Below, one piece after another: positions 34,762-42,644 of a stretch of DNA of 64,000 bases. The stretch's first letter is position 1. Every line of letters begins with the position of its first letter. This stretch comes from Mycolicibacterium stellerae (GTDB lineage Bacteria; Actinomycetota; Actinomycetes; Mycobacteriales; Mycobacteriaceae), in NCBI RefSeq assembly GCF_003719305.1, contig NZ_RARC01000005.1, forward strand, positions 186,001 through 250,000. Reading direction: 5' to 3'. Under the pieces are notes generated by a model. It was not told the origin of the DNA. It did not search any database and saw only the letters and a program-made list of their open reading frames with translations. The translations under genes and the position numbers were made by a program.

Positions 34762-36207
34762 TTACGCCACCGGTGTCGGCACCCAGTTCCCGTGGAATCC
34801 CGCAGGAACCCGGTGCGGCAGCTTGATGCTCGCCACGTCGTCAAGGGTCTGCGCATCGAGGATGGCGAGCTCGCTTCGATCGCCGGCACGGTCATAGACG
34901 TAGCCCATGAGGACCCCGTCGTCCTCCGCCGCATCAGGAGACGACGGATGAAAGACGAACTCGCCGAGCGCTTTCTGCTTCCCAAAGGAGCGCGCCTGGG
35001 TGTTGCCGCCGACCAGGTCGTGCTTGAGAAGGACGTCGCTTCCGCTGGCGCCCTCGGCGACCGTCGGCGCGTAGCCGTACCGGTGCCGCTTGCCGACCAG
35101 ACGTTCGTCGACGCGGGGGAACTCCTGGCCGCGGTCGTCGATGCGCGATTCCCGCACCTTGCCGTCGGCGAGATCGACCGTCCACCGGTCGAGAGTCGGC
35201 GGACCTTCGGCGGGCCCGAGGTGCTCGGTGTCGAACATCTTCGGATGCCGCACCACGTCCAGAACGACGGTGTCGCCGTCGTCGTAGGCGTTCATCGGGT
35301 GGAAGACGTAGCAGGGCTCGACGTCGAACCAGCGGACGTCGGAGTTGTCGCCGCCGCGGGGCATCACTCCCACCCGGGCGGGATAGCGCGGGTTCCACGA
35401 ATACGGAAAGCGCCGGTCGGCGCCGCTGGCGCTTGGCTGACGGGCTGAGATGGGATCAGGAATGCGGACGCGGCCGATCAAGGCCGACAACAACATTCGC
35501 GCGGGCAACCGCAAACCGCGCGGCACCGTCATGGTGGCTGCCTGGGCCGCGTCGAAGGTGACGGGCAGGTCGTAGAACACCACGTGCTTTTCCGTCAGCG
35601 ACATGTCGTGCATCATCGGGCTGCCCGCCACGTCGATGTCGACGGTGCGTCGCGCCTTGCCGTCGGTGCCGATCACCGAGTACTGCACGGTGTTGCCGCG
35701 GTACATGCTGTACGAAACGGCGTGCAGCTCACCGGTTTCCGGGTCACGCTTGGGATGCGCGGTGTACCCGCCGGTTAACGTGCCGTCGAAGTCGCAGACG
35801 CCGACGGTGTCGAGTTCGTCGGTCAGCTCCATGTTCGTGACACCCGACTCGATCAACGCGAGGGTCCGGCCGGCATGGCCGATGACGTTGGTGTTGGCGC
35901 CGATTCCGGAGAGGCGGAATTCACCTGCGGGTGGGGTCTCGCCCAGTGCTCTTGCGGTCTGCGGGCCACGCACCCATCTGTTCCGGTACCACTCGGCCTT
36001 GCCGTCCCGGATGCGGATGCCGTGCACCATGCCGTCGCCGACGAACCAGTGGTACAGCTCGGGATCGATCTCGCCGACCGGGTTGGGCCCATTGCGTAGA
36101 TAGCGCCCATCCAGATACTGCGGGATCGTCCCGGCCACATCCAGGTCGGTCAGTGTGTATTCACGGTCCACCGGCGCGAATTCGGCCTCGAGATAGCGGT
36201 TCGTCAC
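34762..36207 (-). CDS. Carotenoid oxygenase family protein (Fe(II) double-bond-cleaving dioxygenase)
   Basis: This 481-aa beta-propeller dioxygenase belongs to the apocarotenoid/stilbene-cleaving family found in mycobacteria. It begins VTNRYLEAEF and contains GRYLRNGPNPVGE and WFVGDGMVHGIR. Candidates for the four iron-binding histidines lie in MMHDMSLTEKHVVF, CYVFHPMNAYDDGD and near the C-terminus in AGFHGNW. The start was moved to GTG 36207 because AAGGGGGT lies five bases before it; the open frame continues upstream but would cross the operator and the divergent regulator gene. Two copies of a TetR-type palindrome lie immediately upstream. The substrate is unknown. Confidence 0.9.
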   Translation of the reverse strand: MTNRYLEAEFAPVDREYTLTDLDVAGTIPQYLDGRYLRNGPNPVGEIDPELYHWFVGDGMVHGIRIRDGKAEWYRNRWVRGPQTARALGETPPAGEFRLSGIGANTNVIGHAGRTLALIESGVTNMELTDELDTVGVCDFDGTLTGGYTAHPKRDPETGELHAVSYSMYRGNTVQYSVIGTDGKARRTVDIDVAGSPMMHDMSLTEKHVVFYDLPVTFDAAQAATMTVPRGLRLPARMLLSALIGRVRIPDPISARQPSASGADRRFPYSWNPRYPARVGVMPRGGDNSDVRWFDVEPCYVFHPMNAYDDGDTVVLDVVRHPKMFDTEHLGPAEGPPTLDRWTVDLADGKVRESRIDDRGQEFPRVDERLVGKRHRYGYAPTVAEGASGSDVLLKHDLVGGNTQARSFGKQKALGEFVFHPSSPDAAEDDGVLMGYVYDRAGDRSELAILDAQTLDDVASIKLPHRVPAGFHGNWVPTPVA

Positions 36208-36220
36208 GCGACACCCCCTT

Positions 36221-36233
36221 ATAACGGTGTTAT
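36221..36233. promoter_or_regulatory. TetR-type operator, site 1
   Basis: ATAACGGTGTTAT is a palindrome with half-sites ATAAC and GTTAT around GGT, 13 bases upstream of the carotenoid oxygenase start. It recurs in inverted form at 36246-36258. Binding by the adjacent TetR protein is inferred. Confidence 0.75.
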
Positions 36234-36245
36234 CGATGCTCTTGT

Positions 36246-36258
36246 ATAACACCGTTAT
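36246..36258. promoter_or_regulatory. TetR-type operator, site 2
   Basis: ATAACACCGTTAT is the exact reverse complement of site 1, centred 25 bp away and six bases before the regulator's ATG. The pair would let one regulator control itself and the divergent oxygenase-oxidase operon. Confidence 0.75.
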
Positions 36259-36264
36259 GGCACC

Positions 36265-36933
36265 ATGGCAACCGTGAACGGTGTTCGGGATCAACTGGTC
36301 GATGCGGGTATACGGGTGCTCGAGCGCGACGGCATGCCCGCTCTCAGCGCGCGAAAACTGGCCGCGGAGACCGGCACCTCGACGATGGCCGTCTACACCC
36401 ACTTCGGCGGCATGACCGGGCTGATCGACGCCATCGCGAGCGAGGCGTTCACCCGCTTCACCCACGCGCTGACCGACATTGACCAGACCGACGACCCGGT
36501 GGCCGACTACATGGTGATGGGGGTGCACTATCGCGAGTTCGCACTCGCCAACCCGAAGCGCTATCAGCTGATGTTCGGCACGTCGGCGGAGTCTCTGGAC
36601 CGCCACCACGCCGACCTGACCGTCACCGGCAACGCCAGCGACCGGGCCGAGTTCGCGGTGTCCTTCGAGGCGCTGCTGAGCGTGGTGCGGCGGATGACTG
36701 CGGCGGGCCGGATTCGCGACGACGGGGAATCGGCGATCGCCGGGCGGCTGTGGAGCATCATCCACGGCGCGGTGCTGCTCGAGATCGCCGGCTTCTTCGG
36801 ACACGTTGGGCGCGCAGTCACCGAGATACTGGCGCCGATCACCATCGACGTTCTGGTCGGTATGGGTGACGAGCGCGAGCGAGCAAACCAATCGCTGGCT
36901 ACAGCGGTCGCCCGCGTCGGCGATCGGATCTAG
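36265..36933 (+). CDS. TetR-family transcriptional regulator
   Basis: This is a 222-aa repressor. The N-terminal helix-turn-helix is typical: LSARKLAAETGTSTMAVYTHFGG (residues about 29-51), followed by an all-helical ligand domain. The C-terminal half resembles TetR proteins with the WHG-type domain (LWSIIHGAVLLE). It lies divergent from the carotenoid oxygenase gene with two inverted operator copies in the 57-base gap, so it probably represses both. ATG 36265 has no good ribosome-binding site and sits just after the operator; GTG 36274 is a possible alternative start. Confidence 0.88.
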   Translation: MATVNGVRDQLVDAGIRVLERDGMPALSARKLAAETGTSTMAVYTHFGGMTGLIDAIASEAFTRFTHALTDIDQTDDPVADYMVMGVHYREFALANPKRYQLMFGTSAESLDRHHADLTVTGNASDRAEFAVSFEALLSVVRRMTAAGRIRDDGESAIAGRLWSIIHGAVLLEIAGFFGHVGRAVTEILAPITIDVLVGMGDERERANQSLATAVARVGDRI

Positions 36934-37028
36934 CCTCCCGCCTTACATAGAACTATTCCGCATTACCCGCCAAGTCGCTGCGAACGTGCCAAGGTTTACA
37001 GCAAAGATCGCATCCTTTTGGAGGCCCC

Positions 37029-37646
37029 GTGTCCAACACATTCGCATGGCGCGCCGTAGCTGCGCTGTCCGCGCCCGTTGTCGTCGGATCTGTCCTGTTC
37101 GCCACCCCGGCGACGGCGTTTGACCGTACCGATAGCGACGGCGACGGCACCGCGGACGTCTTCGAGAACCTGATCGGCACCAACCCCAATGACCCGAACT
37201 CGTACGCGATCGACGTTGACAAGGACGGCTACCCCGACTTCTACGAGTTGGACAAAGGCAGCAACCCAGACGATCCCAACTCCCGCCCGCCTGACCCTGT
37301 GGTGGACACACCGGCGGCAGGCACTGGCACTGGCGGCCAACGGCCGGATACCGACGGCGACGGTCTCTTCGACGATGACGAAAAGAACGTCTACCGCACG
37401 AATCCCCAGGTGGCGGACACCGACGGCGACGGCGGGTCCGACGGTGCCGAGGTGTACGAAAGCACAAATCCCCTTGTTGCCGACAACCAGACGCGCGAAG
37501 ACGGCGATGGTGACGGCTTGTTCGATGTCGACGAGGTGCAGCTGTACGGCACCGACCCGGCGAATTCCGACACCGACTCCGACGGAGTCGGTGACGGAGC
37601 AGAAAGGGAGAACGGCACCAGCCCGACCAACCCTGACGAGTCCTGA
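37029..37646 (+). CDS. Secreted calcium-binding protein with thrombospondin type 3-like repeats
   Basis: This 205-aa exported protein has a signal peptide (hydrophobic segment ending ATPATA) and several Asp-rich calcium-loop repeats of the form DxDGDGxxD (for example DSDGDGTADVFE, DTDGDGLFDDDE, DGDGDGLFDVDE, DTDSDGVGDGAE). Each resembles the thrombospondin type 3 / EF-loop unit, with oxygen ligands spaced for calcium. A Gly-Thr linker divides the repeats. The GTG start at 37029 follows GGAGG at good spacing. The mature protein is strongly acidic. It could be a cell-surface structural or adhesion protein; no enzyme domain is visible. Confidence 0.8.
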   Translation: MSNTFAWRAVAALSAPVVVGSVLFATPATAFDRTDSDGDGTADVFENLIGTNPNDPNSYAIDVDKDGYPDFYELDKGSNPDDPNSRPPDPVVDTPAAGTGTGGQRPDTDGDGLFDDDEKNVYRTNPQVADTDGDGGSDGAEVYESTNPLVADNQTREDGDGDGLFDVDEVQLYGTDPANSDTDSDGVGDGAERENGTSPTNPDES

Positions 37647-37665
37647 GGCCGAGGCCCTCGTCAGG
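37632..37665. terminator. Inverted repeat across the convergent gene junction
   Basis: CCTGACGAG and CTCGTCAGG form a perfect 9-bp inverted repeat with a 16-base loop that itself contains GGCC-GA-GGCC. It spans the stop codons of both convergent genes and has no T-tract. A bidirectional terminator is the likely reading. Confidence 0.5.
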
Positions 37666-38602
37666 TAAGCCCGGTCCGAAGTAGGTCCCACGCCAGGCGC
37701 CGGGCCTCGGCGGCCTTCTCGTACATCACCCGCTGCACGGACGGGATCGGATTCGGCTCTGTCGCGCGCCCGTCGACGATGTCGTCACACACGTCCTGAG
37801 CGACCCGAATCCCCAGCAGGACAGCCTCGTTGACACCCTCGAGTGCCTGATCGAGGCGAGCGTCGTCAACGATTTGGTGGGCATTGGCGAGCTCGACCGA
37901 GAAGTCGTTCACGACGTGGCCGATCTGCTCGAAGATCGGCAGCATCGCCTGCTCCCGCTCACCGCGATCCTTGCTTCCCAGGATGCCCGCGCCCCGGTTC
38001 CACAGCGTCGCCAGCATCTGGGTATGCAGGCCGACCGCCCGCGACACCTCGATCACCGCTTGCTTTTGAAGCTGATTGCGCAATTGTGTGCGTTCGACCT
38101 CGGCCTGCCTGTGGTGGGCATCCATCGCGGCGCGATGCGATTTCAGCTGGCTCTCCAGTTCGACCTTGTGCAGCTTCTGCGTGAGTGCCAACTCGCGCGC
38201 GGAGCGCTCTTCGGCCGCGGCCCGCTCGACCGTCGAGCGCCGCTCGGCGGCCGCCAGCTCGATGCGCAACCGGTCCTCCGCCTGAGCCGCTCGCTGGTTC
38301 GCCTGCCGCTGGACGTTGACGGTCTGCCACATGATGACCAGCACCGCGCAGAACACGGCGGCGCCGAAGAACCAGTCCGCCTTCGAGCCGGCATCGCCGG
38401 GGCCGAGCAGAATGAACCACGCGATGGCCAGTCCGCCCGCGGCACCGCAGGACAGCCAGCCGACTCCGCGCCAGCCGTCGATCGCAGCGAACCAGCCGCC
38501 GTCCGTCCGGGCCAGCGCGGTCCCGGGCGTCGGCTCGCTCGCGTCCCGCACCTCGCCGCGTTCTGACTGGTCGCTGGCCGTGGATTCGACAAGTCCTGTC
38601 AT
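37661..38602 (-). CDS. Membrane-anchored coiled-coil protein
   Basis: This is a protein of about 313 aa with no recognised family. After a short polar N-terminus come two membrane segments (about residues 48-68 and 78-95), then a long charged helix rich in Glu, Arg, Ala and Gln (about 97-190) predicted to form a coiled coil, then a helical C-terminal domain. The N- and C-termini should both be cytoplasmic. ATG 38602 has GGGAGA upstream; GTG 38605 is the alternative. It could be a membrane scaffold, but nothing in the neighbourhood fixes a role. Confidence 0.7.
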   Translation of the reverse strand: MTGLVESTASDQSERGEVRDASEPTPGTALARTDGGWFAAIDGWRGVGWLSCGAAGGLAIAWFILLGPGDAGSKADWFFGAAVFCAVLVIMWQTVNVQRQANQRAAQAEDRLRIELAAAERRSTVERAAAEERSARELALTQKLHKVELESQLKSHRAAMDAHHRQAEVERTQLRNQLQKQAVIEVSRAVGLHTQMLATLWNRGAGILGSKDRGEREQAMLPIFEQIGHVVNDFSVELANAHQIVDDARLDQALEGVNEAVLLGIRVAQDVCDDIVDGRATEPNPIPSVQRVMYEKAAEARRLAWDLLRTGLT

Positions 38603-38890
38603 CACCGATCTCCCGTTCCGCCCGAGCCTCCCCGCGTTCCGGGTAGAGACTCGGGGTACAGACTAGGGAACCCCGCGCGCCGTCATCACACCGTCCGGCC
38701 GACCCGGCCTCACGGCCGTTCGGCCGCGCTTGTCTTGCAGGTAACGCCCCGCGCCAGGGACTCGCGGTGACGAAGCGCGGCACGCCCGCTAGTGTCAACC
38801 CGTGCTCAAGTCGAGCGGGGCGACGGGGAGGCACACGTCGTCGGCTGCTCACCGCTAACGGAACTGACCTTTGAGAGATTCGAGTTGCCC

Positions 38891-39475
38891 ATGGGACAAG
38901 CCGCGCCACAAGATGATTCGTCGATCATCGTCAGTCTGTCCGAGGCGGCGATGCACATGTACAGCGCCGCGATCGACGCCCTGCCGTTCGCCGAGGACAA
39001 GAAGTTCCATAAGCGGGCCGATGTCGTGCTCGAGGGAATGCGGAAACTGCGCTCGGCCCTGGGTGACGCAGCAAGCAGTAGCAGGCCCTCACCTGCCGTG
39101 ATCGTCGAGCTCAGCAACGTACGGCGCCGGTATGACTCCCTCATGGAGCATGCCGCCGCCGCCCCCGGATCGAGTCTGGGCCAGCAGCTGTACGTCACAC
39201 GGGTGCACGCCAAGCTGTCGGCGGAGGAGGTGGCCAACGGGGCCGGACTGCCCACCCATCTGCCCGATGAGCTCGAGGCAGGTGGCACGCCCAACGATGA
39301 CGAGGCCGCAAAGATCCGGGACACCATCGCCGCGCTTGGCGGAGTGCCCGGCACCGAACACCTGCAGCATCACGAATCCGAGCCCGAGCATCATGAGGCC
39401 GAGGAGCACCACGACCACGACGGGTCACATGTCAACGGTCACGAAGAGCATTTCGCGGAAGAGAACGCCGGCTAG
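38891..39475 (+). CDS. XRE-like HTH protein with a His/Glu-rich C-terminal tail
   Basis: This 194-aa protein starts at ATG 38891 (MGQAAPQDDSS); the frame is open further upstream but lacks a supported start there. The first half is helical and unassigned. Around residues 115-150 the segment VTRVHAKLSAEEVANGAGLP matches the start of an XRE-type helix-turn-helix. The last 40 residues contain many His with Glu and Asp (for example EHHEAEEHHDHDG), a likely metal-binding tail. A metal-responsive or DNA-associated role is a guess. Confidence 0.6.
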   Translation: MGQAAPQDDSSIIVSLSEAAMHMYSAAIDALPFAEDKKFHKRADVVLEGMRKLRSALGDAASSSRPSPAVIVELSNVRRRYDSLMEHAAAAPGSSLGQQLYVTRVHAKLSAEEVANGAGLPTHLPDELEAGGTPNDDEAAKIRDTIAALGGVPGTEHLQHHESEPEHHEAEEHHDHDGSHVNGHEEHFAEENAG

Positions 39476-39580
39476 TTTCCGGCTGAAAATTCTCCGAGAA
39501 AAAGTGTCCGGCGCCGCGGCGCCCGCGTCTCCTACCTATGAGTGCGACCCAGCCGGGTTCGCCGTGGGAGAGGAGCACAC

Positions 39581-39616
39581 ATGACCGACACCCTTGCCTA
39601 TTCCCGACTGACCTGA
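39581..39616 (+). CDS. Possible 11-residue leader peptide upstream of the sigma factor gene
   Basis: ATG 39581 opens a very short frame encoding MTDTLAYSRLT. It is preceded by an excellent ribosome-binding site (GGGAGAGGAG, seven bases away), far better than that of the sigma factor gene 39 bases downstream. It could be a translated leader that affects expression of the sigma gene. Confidence 0.35.
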   Translation: MTDTLAYSRLT

Positions 39617-39655
39617 TCGAATAACCGCACTACCCGTGTCATGGGAAGCGCAGTC

Positions 39656-41161
39656 ATGACGGCAGTACCCCACTGGGACATCGTGGGCCCAGCCGAAACC
39701 GACGCGGACCTCGCCCGCGCCGCGGCTGCCGGTGACCGTGTGGCGTTCGCAGGCATATACGACCGGTACGCCGACCGACTCCACGACTTCTGCGTCGGGA
39801 TGCTGCGCGATCGCGACGACGCCGCCGACTGCGTCCAGGACGCGTTCTGCACTGCCGCTTCACGGCTGGGCCAGCTGCGCGACGCCGACAAGCTTCGACC
39901 GTGGCTGTATGCCATCGCCCGCAATGAGGCGCTGCGCCGCCTGCGGGACCGCCGCCGCGAAACCCTCTCCGACGAACTGCCTGAAACCGTGTCTGACGAG
40001 CCTGGCCCGGAAACCCTGGCCGCACGCACCGAACTCGCCGACCTGATCTCCGACGCGGCGGGCGGGCTGTCCGACCGCGACCGGTCGATCCTGGAATTGA
40101 CCTACCGGCACGGCCTTGACGGGCCCGACCTCGCCGAAGCGCTGTGCGTCAGCCCGGCCAACGCCACCAAGATGGTGCAGCGCCTGCGCGACACCGTCGA
40201 GCGTTCGCTCGGCGCGCTGCTGGTGGCCCGGCGCATCCGAAATACCGGCGCGGGATGCCCCGAGCTGACCGCGATTCTGGACGGCTGGGACGGCCACTTC
40301 ACCGTGTTGATGCGCAAGCGCATCGCCCGCCACATCGAATCCTGCGCAATCTGCCACAACGACCGGCAGCGGCTGGTGAGCCCCGTGGCGCTGCTCGGCG
40401 CAACGCCTGCGTTCATCCCTGCGCCCGCGGCCCTGCGCGAACGGACCCTCGACGGGATTCGACTCGCGCCGTCGACAGGTCCGATCGAGGCAGAAGTGGC
40501 TGAGCCCGTCGCCGATAGCCCCGCAGCCGGGCCGACTGCGCCGATCCCCGTCGGGCCTGTCGGGCCCGTCGAGCCCGTCGCGCGGCAGCCCGGCAAGCGG
40601 ACCCGCCGTGGGCTGCTGGCCATCGGGTTGCTCGCGGCGGTCGTCGCCGCTTCGCTCGGGCTGGCGATCACCTGGCAGCAGCACAAGAACGTCAACATCG
40701 CCCCTGCCGATATCAAGGAAACCGCGTCCCAGGCGGTCAACACGACGCCGAGCGAAACTGCGAGCCAGACGCCGAGCAGCCCGATACCGTCGCCGCCGAC
40801 GGCGACGACGTCGCTGTCGGTGCCCCCTGTCGCGGAGCTGCCGTCGGCGACCGCGACATCAGAGGCTCCGCCGCCGCGGGAGGTCGCCCCGGAACCGCCG
40901 GCGTTCCAAGAGCCGACACCGGCCCAGCCGCCCGAACCGGGCGTGCCCGACCCTCGCACGCCAGCGGATCTGCCGAACGACGCCATCGCGCCGCGTGACC
41001 AACGCGCGCAGCCGCCTGCCCGAATCGCGGGTGTTCCGCCGTCGCCCGCTGCGGAGCAACCAAACCGGCGCGCAATCAATCCGCCGCCTTCGAAGCCGAC
41101 GCAGCGCAGGGTGATCCGTTCGGTCCCCGGGTTGAATTCGGAACCCGACCCACCGCGCTGA
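39656..41161 (+). CDS. ECF sigma factor fused to anti-sigma-like zinc finger, membrane segment and Pro-rich tail
   Basis: This 501-aa protein has an N-terminal sigma-70 region 2 (AFAGIYDRYADRLHDF to RPWLYAIARNEALRRLRDRR) and region 4 (LSDRDRSILELTYRHGLDGPDLAEALCV). These are followed by a zinc-binding anti-sigma-like motif (HIESCAICHND), a single membrane segment (GLLAIGLLAAVVAASLGLAI) and about 160 residues rich in Pro, Ser and Thr that would face outside. The sigma factor and its regulator are thus one chain, tethered to the membrane. ATG 39656 was chosen over ATG 39641 because GGGAAG then serves as its ribosome-binding site. Activation by proteolysis or a cell-envelope signal is inferred from related fused ECF proteins. 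Confidence 0.85.
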   Translation: MTAVPHWDIVGPAETDADLARAAAAGDRVAFAGIYDRYADRLHDFCVGMLRDRDDAADCVQDAFCTAASRLGQLRDADKLRPWLYAIARNEALRRLRDRRRETLSDELPETVSDEPGPETLAARTELADLISDAAGGLSDRDRSILELTYRHGLDGPDLAEALCVSPANATKMVQRLRDTVERSLGALLVARRIRNTGAGCPELTAILDGWDGHFTVLMRKRIARHIESCAICHNDRQRLVSPVALLGATPAFIPAPAALRERTLDGIRLAPSTGPIEAEVAEPVADSPAAGPTAPIPVGPVGPVEPVARQPGKRTRRGLLAIGLLAAVVAASLGLAITWQQHKNVNIAPADIKETASQAVNTTPSETASQTPSSPIPSPPTATTSLSVPPVAELPSATATSEAPPPREVAPEPPAFQEPTPAQPPEPGVPDPRTPADLPNDAIAPRDQRAQPPARIAGVPPSPAAEQPNRRAINPPPSKPTQRRVIRSVPGLNSEPDPPR

Positions 41162-41184
41162 CGGCACACGGGCATGCTGGGTCG

Positions 41185-41952
41185 ATGGACCGCATCGCGA
41201 TCATCGACGCCGAAGCGCAACGATTTTCCGACGTGCTCGCCTCATCCGATCCGGCGGCGCGCTGCCCCACCTGCCCGGACTGGACGGCCGGCGATCTGCT
41301 GTGGCACCTGACCGAGGTTCATTACTTCTGGGCCGGGGTGCTGGGGCAGCGGGTGCTGTCTGGAGCCGAACTGCCCGCCGTCGAGCAGGCCAAGCCCGAA
41401 CGTCCTTCGGCGATGGCCGATCTGGTGGCGCTGCGGGCGAGCGCGACGGCCGCGCTACTGCACGAGCTCGCCCAGCGTGAAGACGCCGAGCCGTGCTGGT
41501 CGTGGTGGCCGCCCGACCAGACCGTCGGCTTCACCAGGCGGATGCAGACCTATGAGGCGACGATGCACCGCGTCGACGCCGAGTTGACGGCGGGTGCGCC
41601 GGTTGGCGCCATCGCCGACGACGTCGCGTCGGGCGCCCTCGACCACGCCGTCGATGTGATGTGGGGCTGGATGCCCGGCGGCGCCACCTACCGCGTAGAC
41701 AGCGTTATCGAACTCGTCGCGAACGGCACCGAGGCACGGTGGCTCGTCGAGATCGGGTCGTGGACCGCATCCAACGGGGAGACCGCACCGCGGGCGGCAC
41801 GTGCGACGGCGGGCGAGCCGACAGCCGTCGTCACCGGATCGGTGGAGGATCTTGCGCTGTGGGCGTGGACCCGTGGCGGCACCGTGGGCATCGCTGGAGA
41901 CCCCGCATCCCTGGCAGCGCTCGACGCGCTGATCGCCCAGGGCATGCCGTAG
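41185..41952 (+). CDS. Maleylpyruvate isomerase/DinB-like (TIGR03083-type) family protein
   Basis: This 255-aa protein belongs to the actinobacterial family with an N-terminal MDMPI (mycothiol-dependent maleylpyruvate isomerase) helical bundle and a small C-terminal domain. The family pattern is clear: CPTCPDWTAGDLLWHLTEVHYFW with a metal-ligand His, and YEATMHRVDAE with the second ligand His. The exact reaction is unknown for most members; many are annotated only by this domain. It starts at ATG 41185, 23 bases after the sigma factor gene. Confidence 0.8.
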   Translation: MDRIAIIDAEAQRFSDVLASSDPAARCPTCPDWTAGDLLWHLTEVHYFWAGVLGQRVLSGAELPAVEQAKPERPSAMADLVALRASATAALLHELAQREDAEPCWSWWPPDQTVGFTRRMQTYEATMHRVDAELTAGAPVGAIADDVASGALDHAVDVMWGWMPGGATYRVDSVIELVANGTEARWLVEIGSWTASNGETAPRAARATAGEPTAVVTGSVEDLALWAWTRGGTVGIAGDPASLAALDALIAQGMP

Positions 41953-41955
41953 CGG

Positions 41956-42609
41956 TCAGCTGTCGAGTTCGCCCGCGATTCCTCGCTCGATCGCGGCGCG
42001 GGTGCGCTCCGGCAGCACGATGAGACCGTCGAGTTCTCGTCGGGCAACGTCGAAGGCGCGCTCCCGTTCCTGCGGTGTCGCGGCGGTGTCCGTCGCGATG
42101 CGCAGCGCGCCGTGTGCACGGGAGAGCCGCTGCTGTTGCTCCCTGGAGAAGTCGTTGCGGCGCTTGCGGATCGCTTCGGCTTCCGCGACATCGAACGCCG
42201 TCACGTACTCCTCGACGGCGTCACGGTAATCGCGAGCGGCGCCGCTGTCGTCGAGCAGATCGCCCGGCGCGGCGGGACGCAGCAGATCGGCCCGCAGCTT
42301 GGCGCGGTGGAACCGCTGCGTGAACGGATCGCGCATATCGGTCATCAGCGGATAGTCGAGCAGCTTGCTGACGTCCATCTCGTAGTCGAGCCAGCGGGTG
42401 TCGGTGCGGTCGTGCTCGCGCACCGTCCGCTCGATCGCCTGCCGCTGCGCCGACTTGTTGGTCCGTTCCAGCGCAGGCGCCTCACCCGCCGGGACATCGT
42501 CGATGCGTTCGCGGACCTTGGACACCGCCTTGAAGCCGCCGTAGATCAAGCCGATCACCGGCACGATCACAATCAGCAGCTCCACCAGACGCACGATGAG
42601 CAAGCCCAC
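41956..42609 (-). CDS. Membrane-anchored helical protein of unknown function
   Basis: This protein of about 217 aa has one N-terminal membrane segment (VRLVELLIVIVPVIGLIYGG) and a long charged, helical cytoplasmic part rich in Arg, Glu and Ala. No catalytic motif is visible. GTG 42609 is the most likely start because it begins just before the hydrophobic segment; the open frame extends far upstream but there overlaps the EamA transporter gene on the same strand. It lies 35 bases downstream of that gene and may be co-transcribed. I do not recognise a family. Confidence 0.62.
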   Translation of the reverse strand: MGLLIVRLVELLIVIVPVIGLIYGGFKAVSKVRERIDDVPAGEAPALERTNKSAQRQAIERTVREHDRTDTRWLDYEMDVSKLLDYPLMTDMRDPFTQRFHRAKLRADLLRPAAPGDLLDDSGAARDYRDAVEEYVTAFDVAEAEAIRKRRNDFSREQQQRLSRAHGALRIATDTAATPQERERAFDVARRELDGLIVLPERTRAAIERGIAGELDS

Positions 42610-42644
42610 TCCGCCAGGATGCCACCGACGGTTGCCATGGGCGG

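Noticed and set aside
36208..36891. Extended N-terminus of the carotenoid oxygenase (open to 36891)
   Set aside because: The extension overlaps the TetR gene and both operators; GTG 36207 has a strong ribosome-binding site and begins the conserved region.
38792..38890. Upstream GTG start for the HTH protein
   Set aside because: The extra residues look random and the ATG at 38891 begins a plausible protein; neither has a strong ribosome-binding site, so this is moderately certain.
39538..39624. 28-codon frame MSATQPGSPWERS... before the sigma factor gene
   Set aside because: No ribosome-binding site precedes it, while the overlapping 11-codon frame at 39581 has a very good one.
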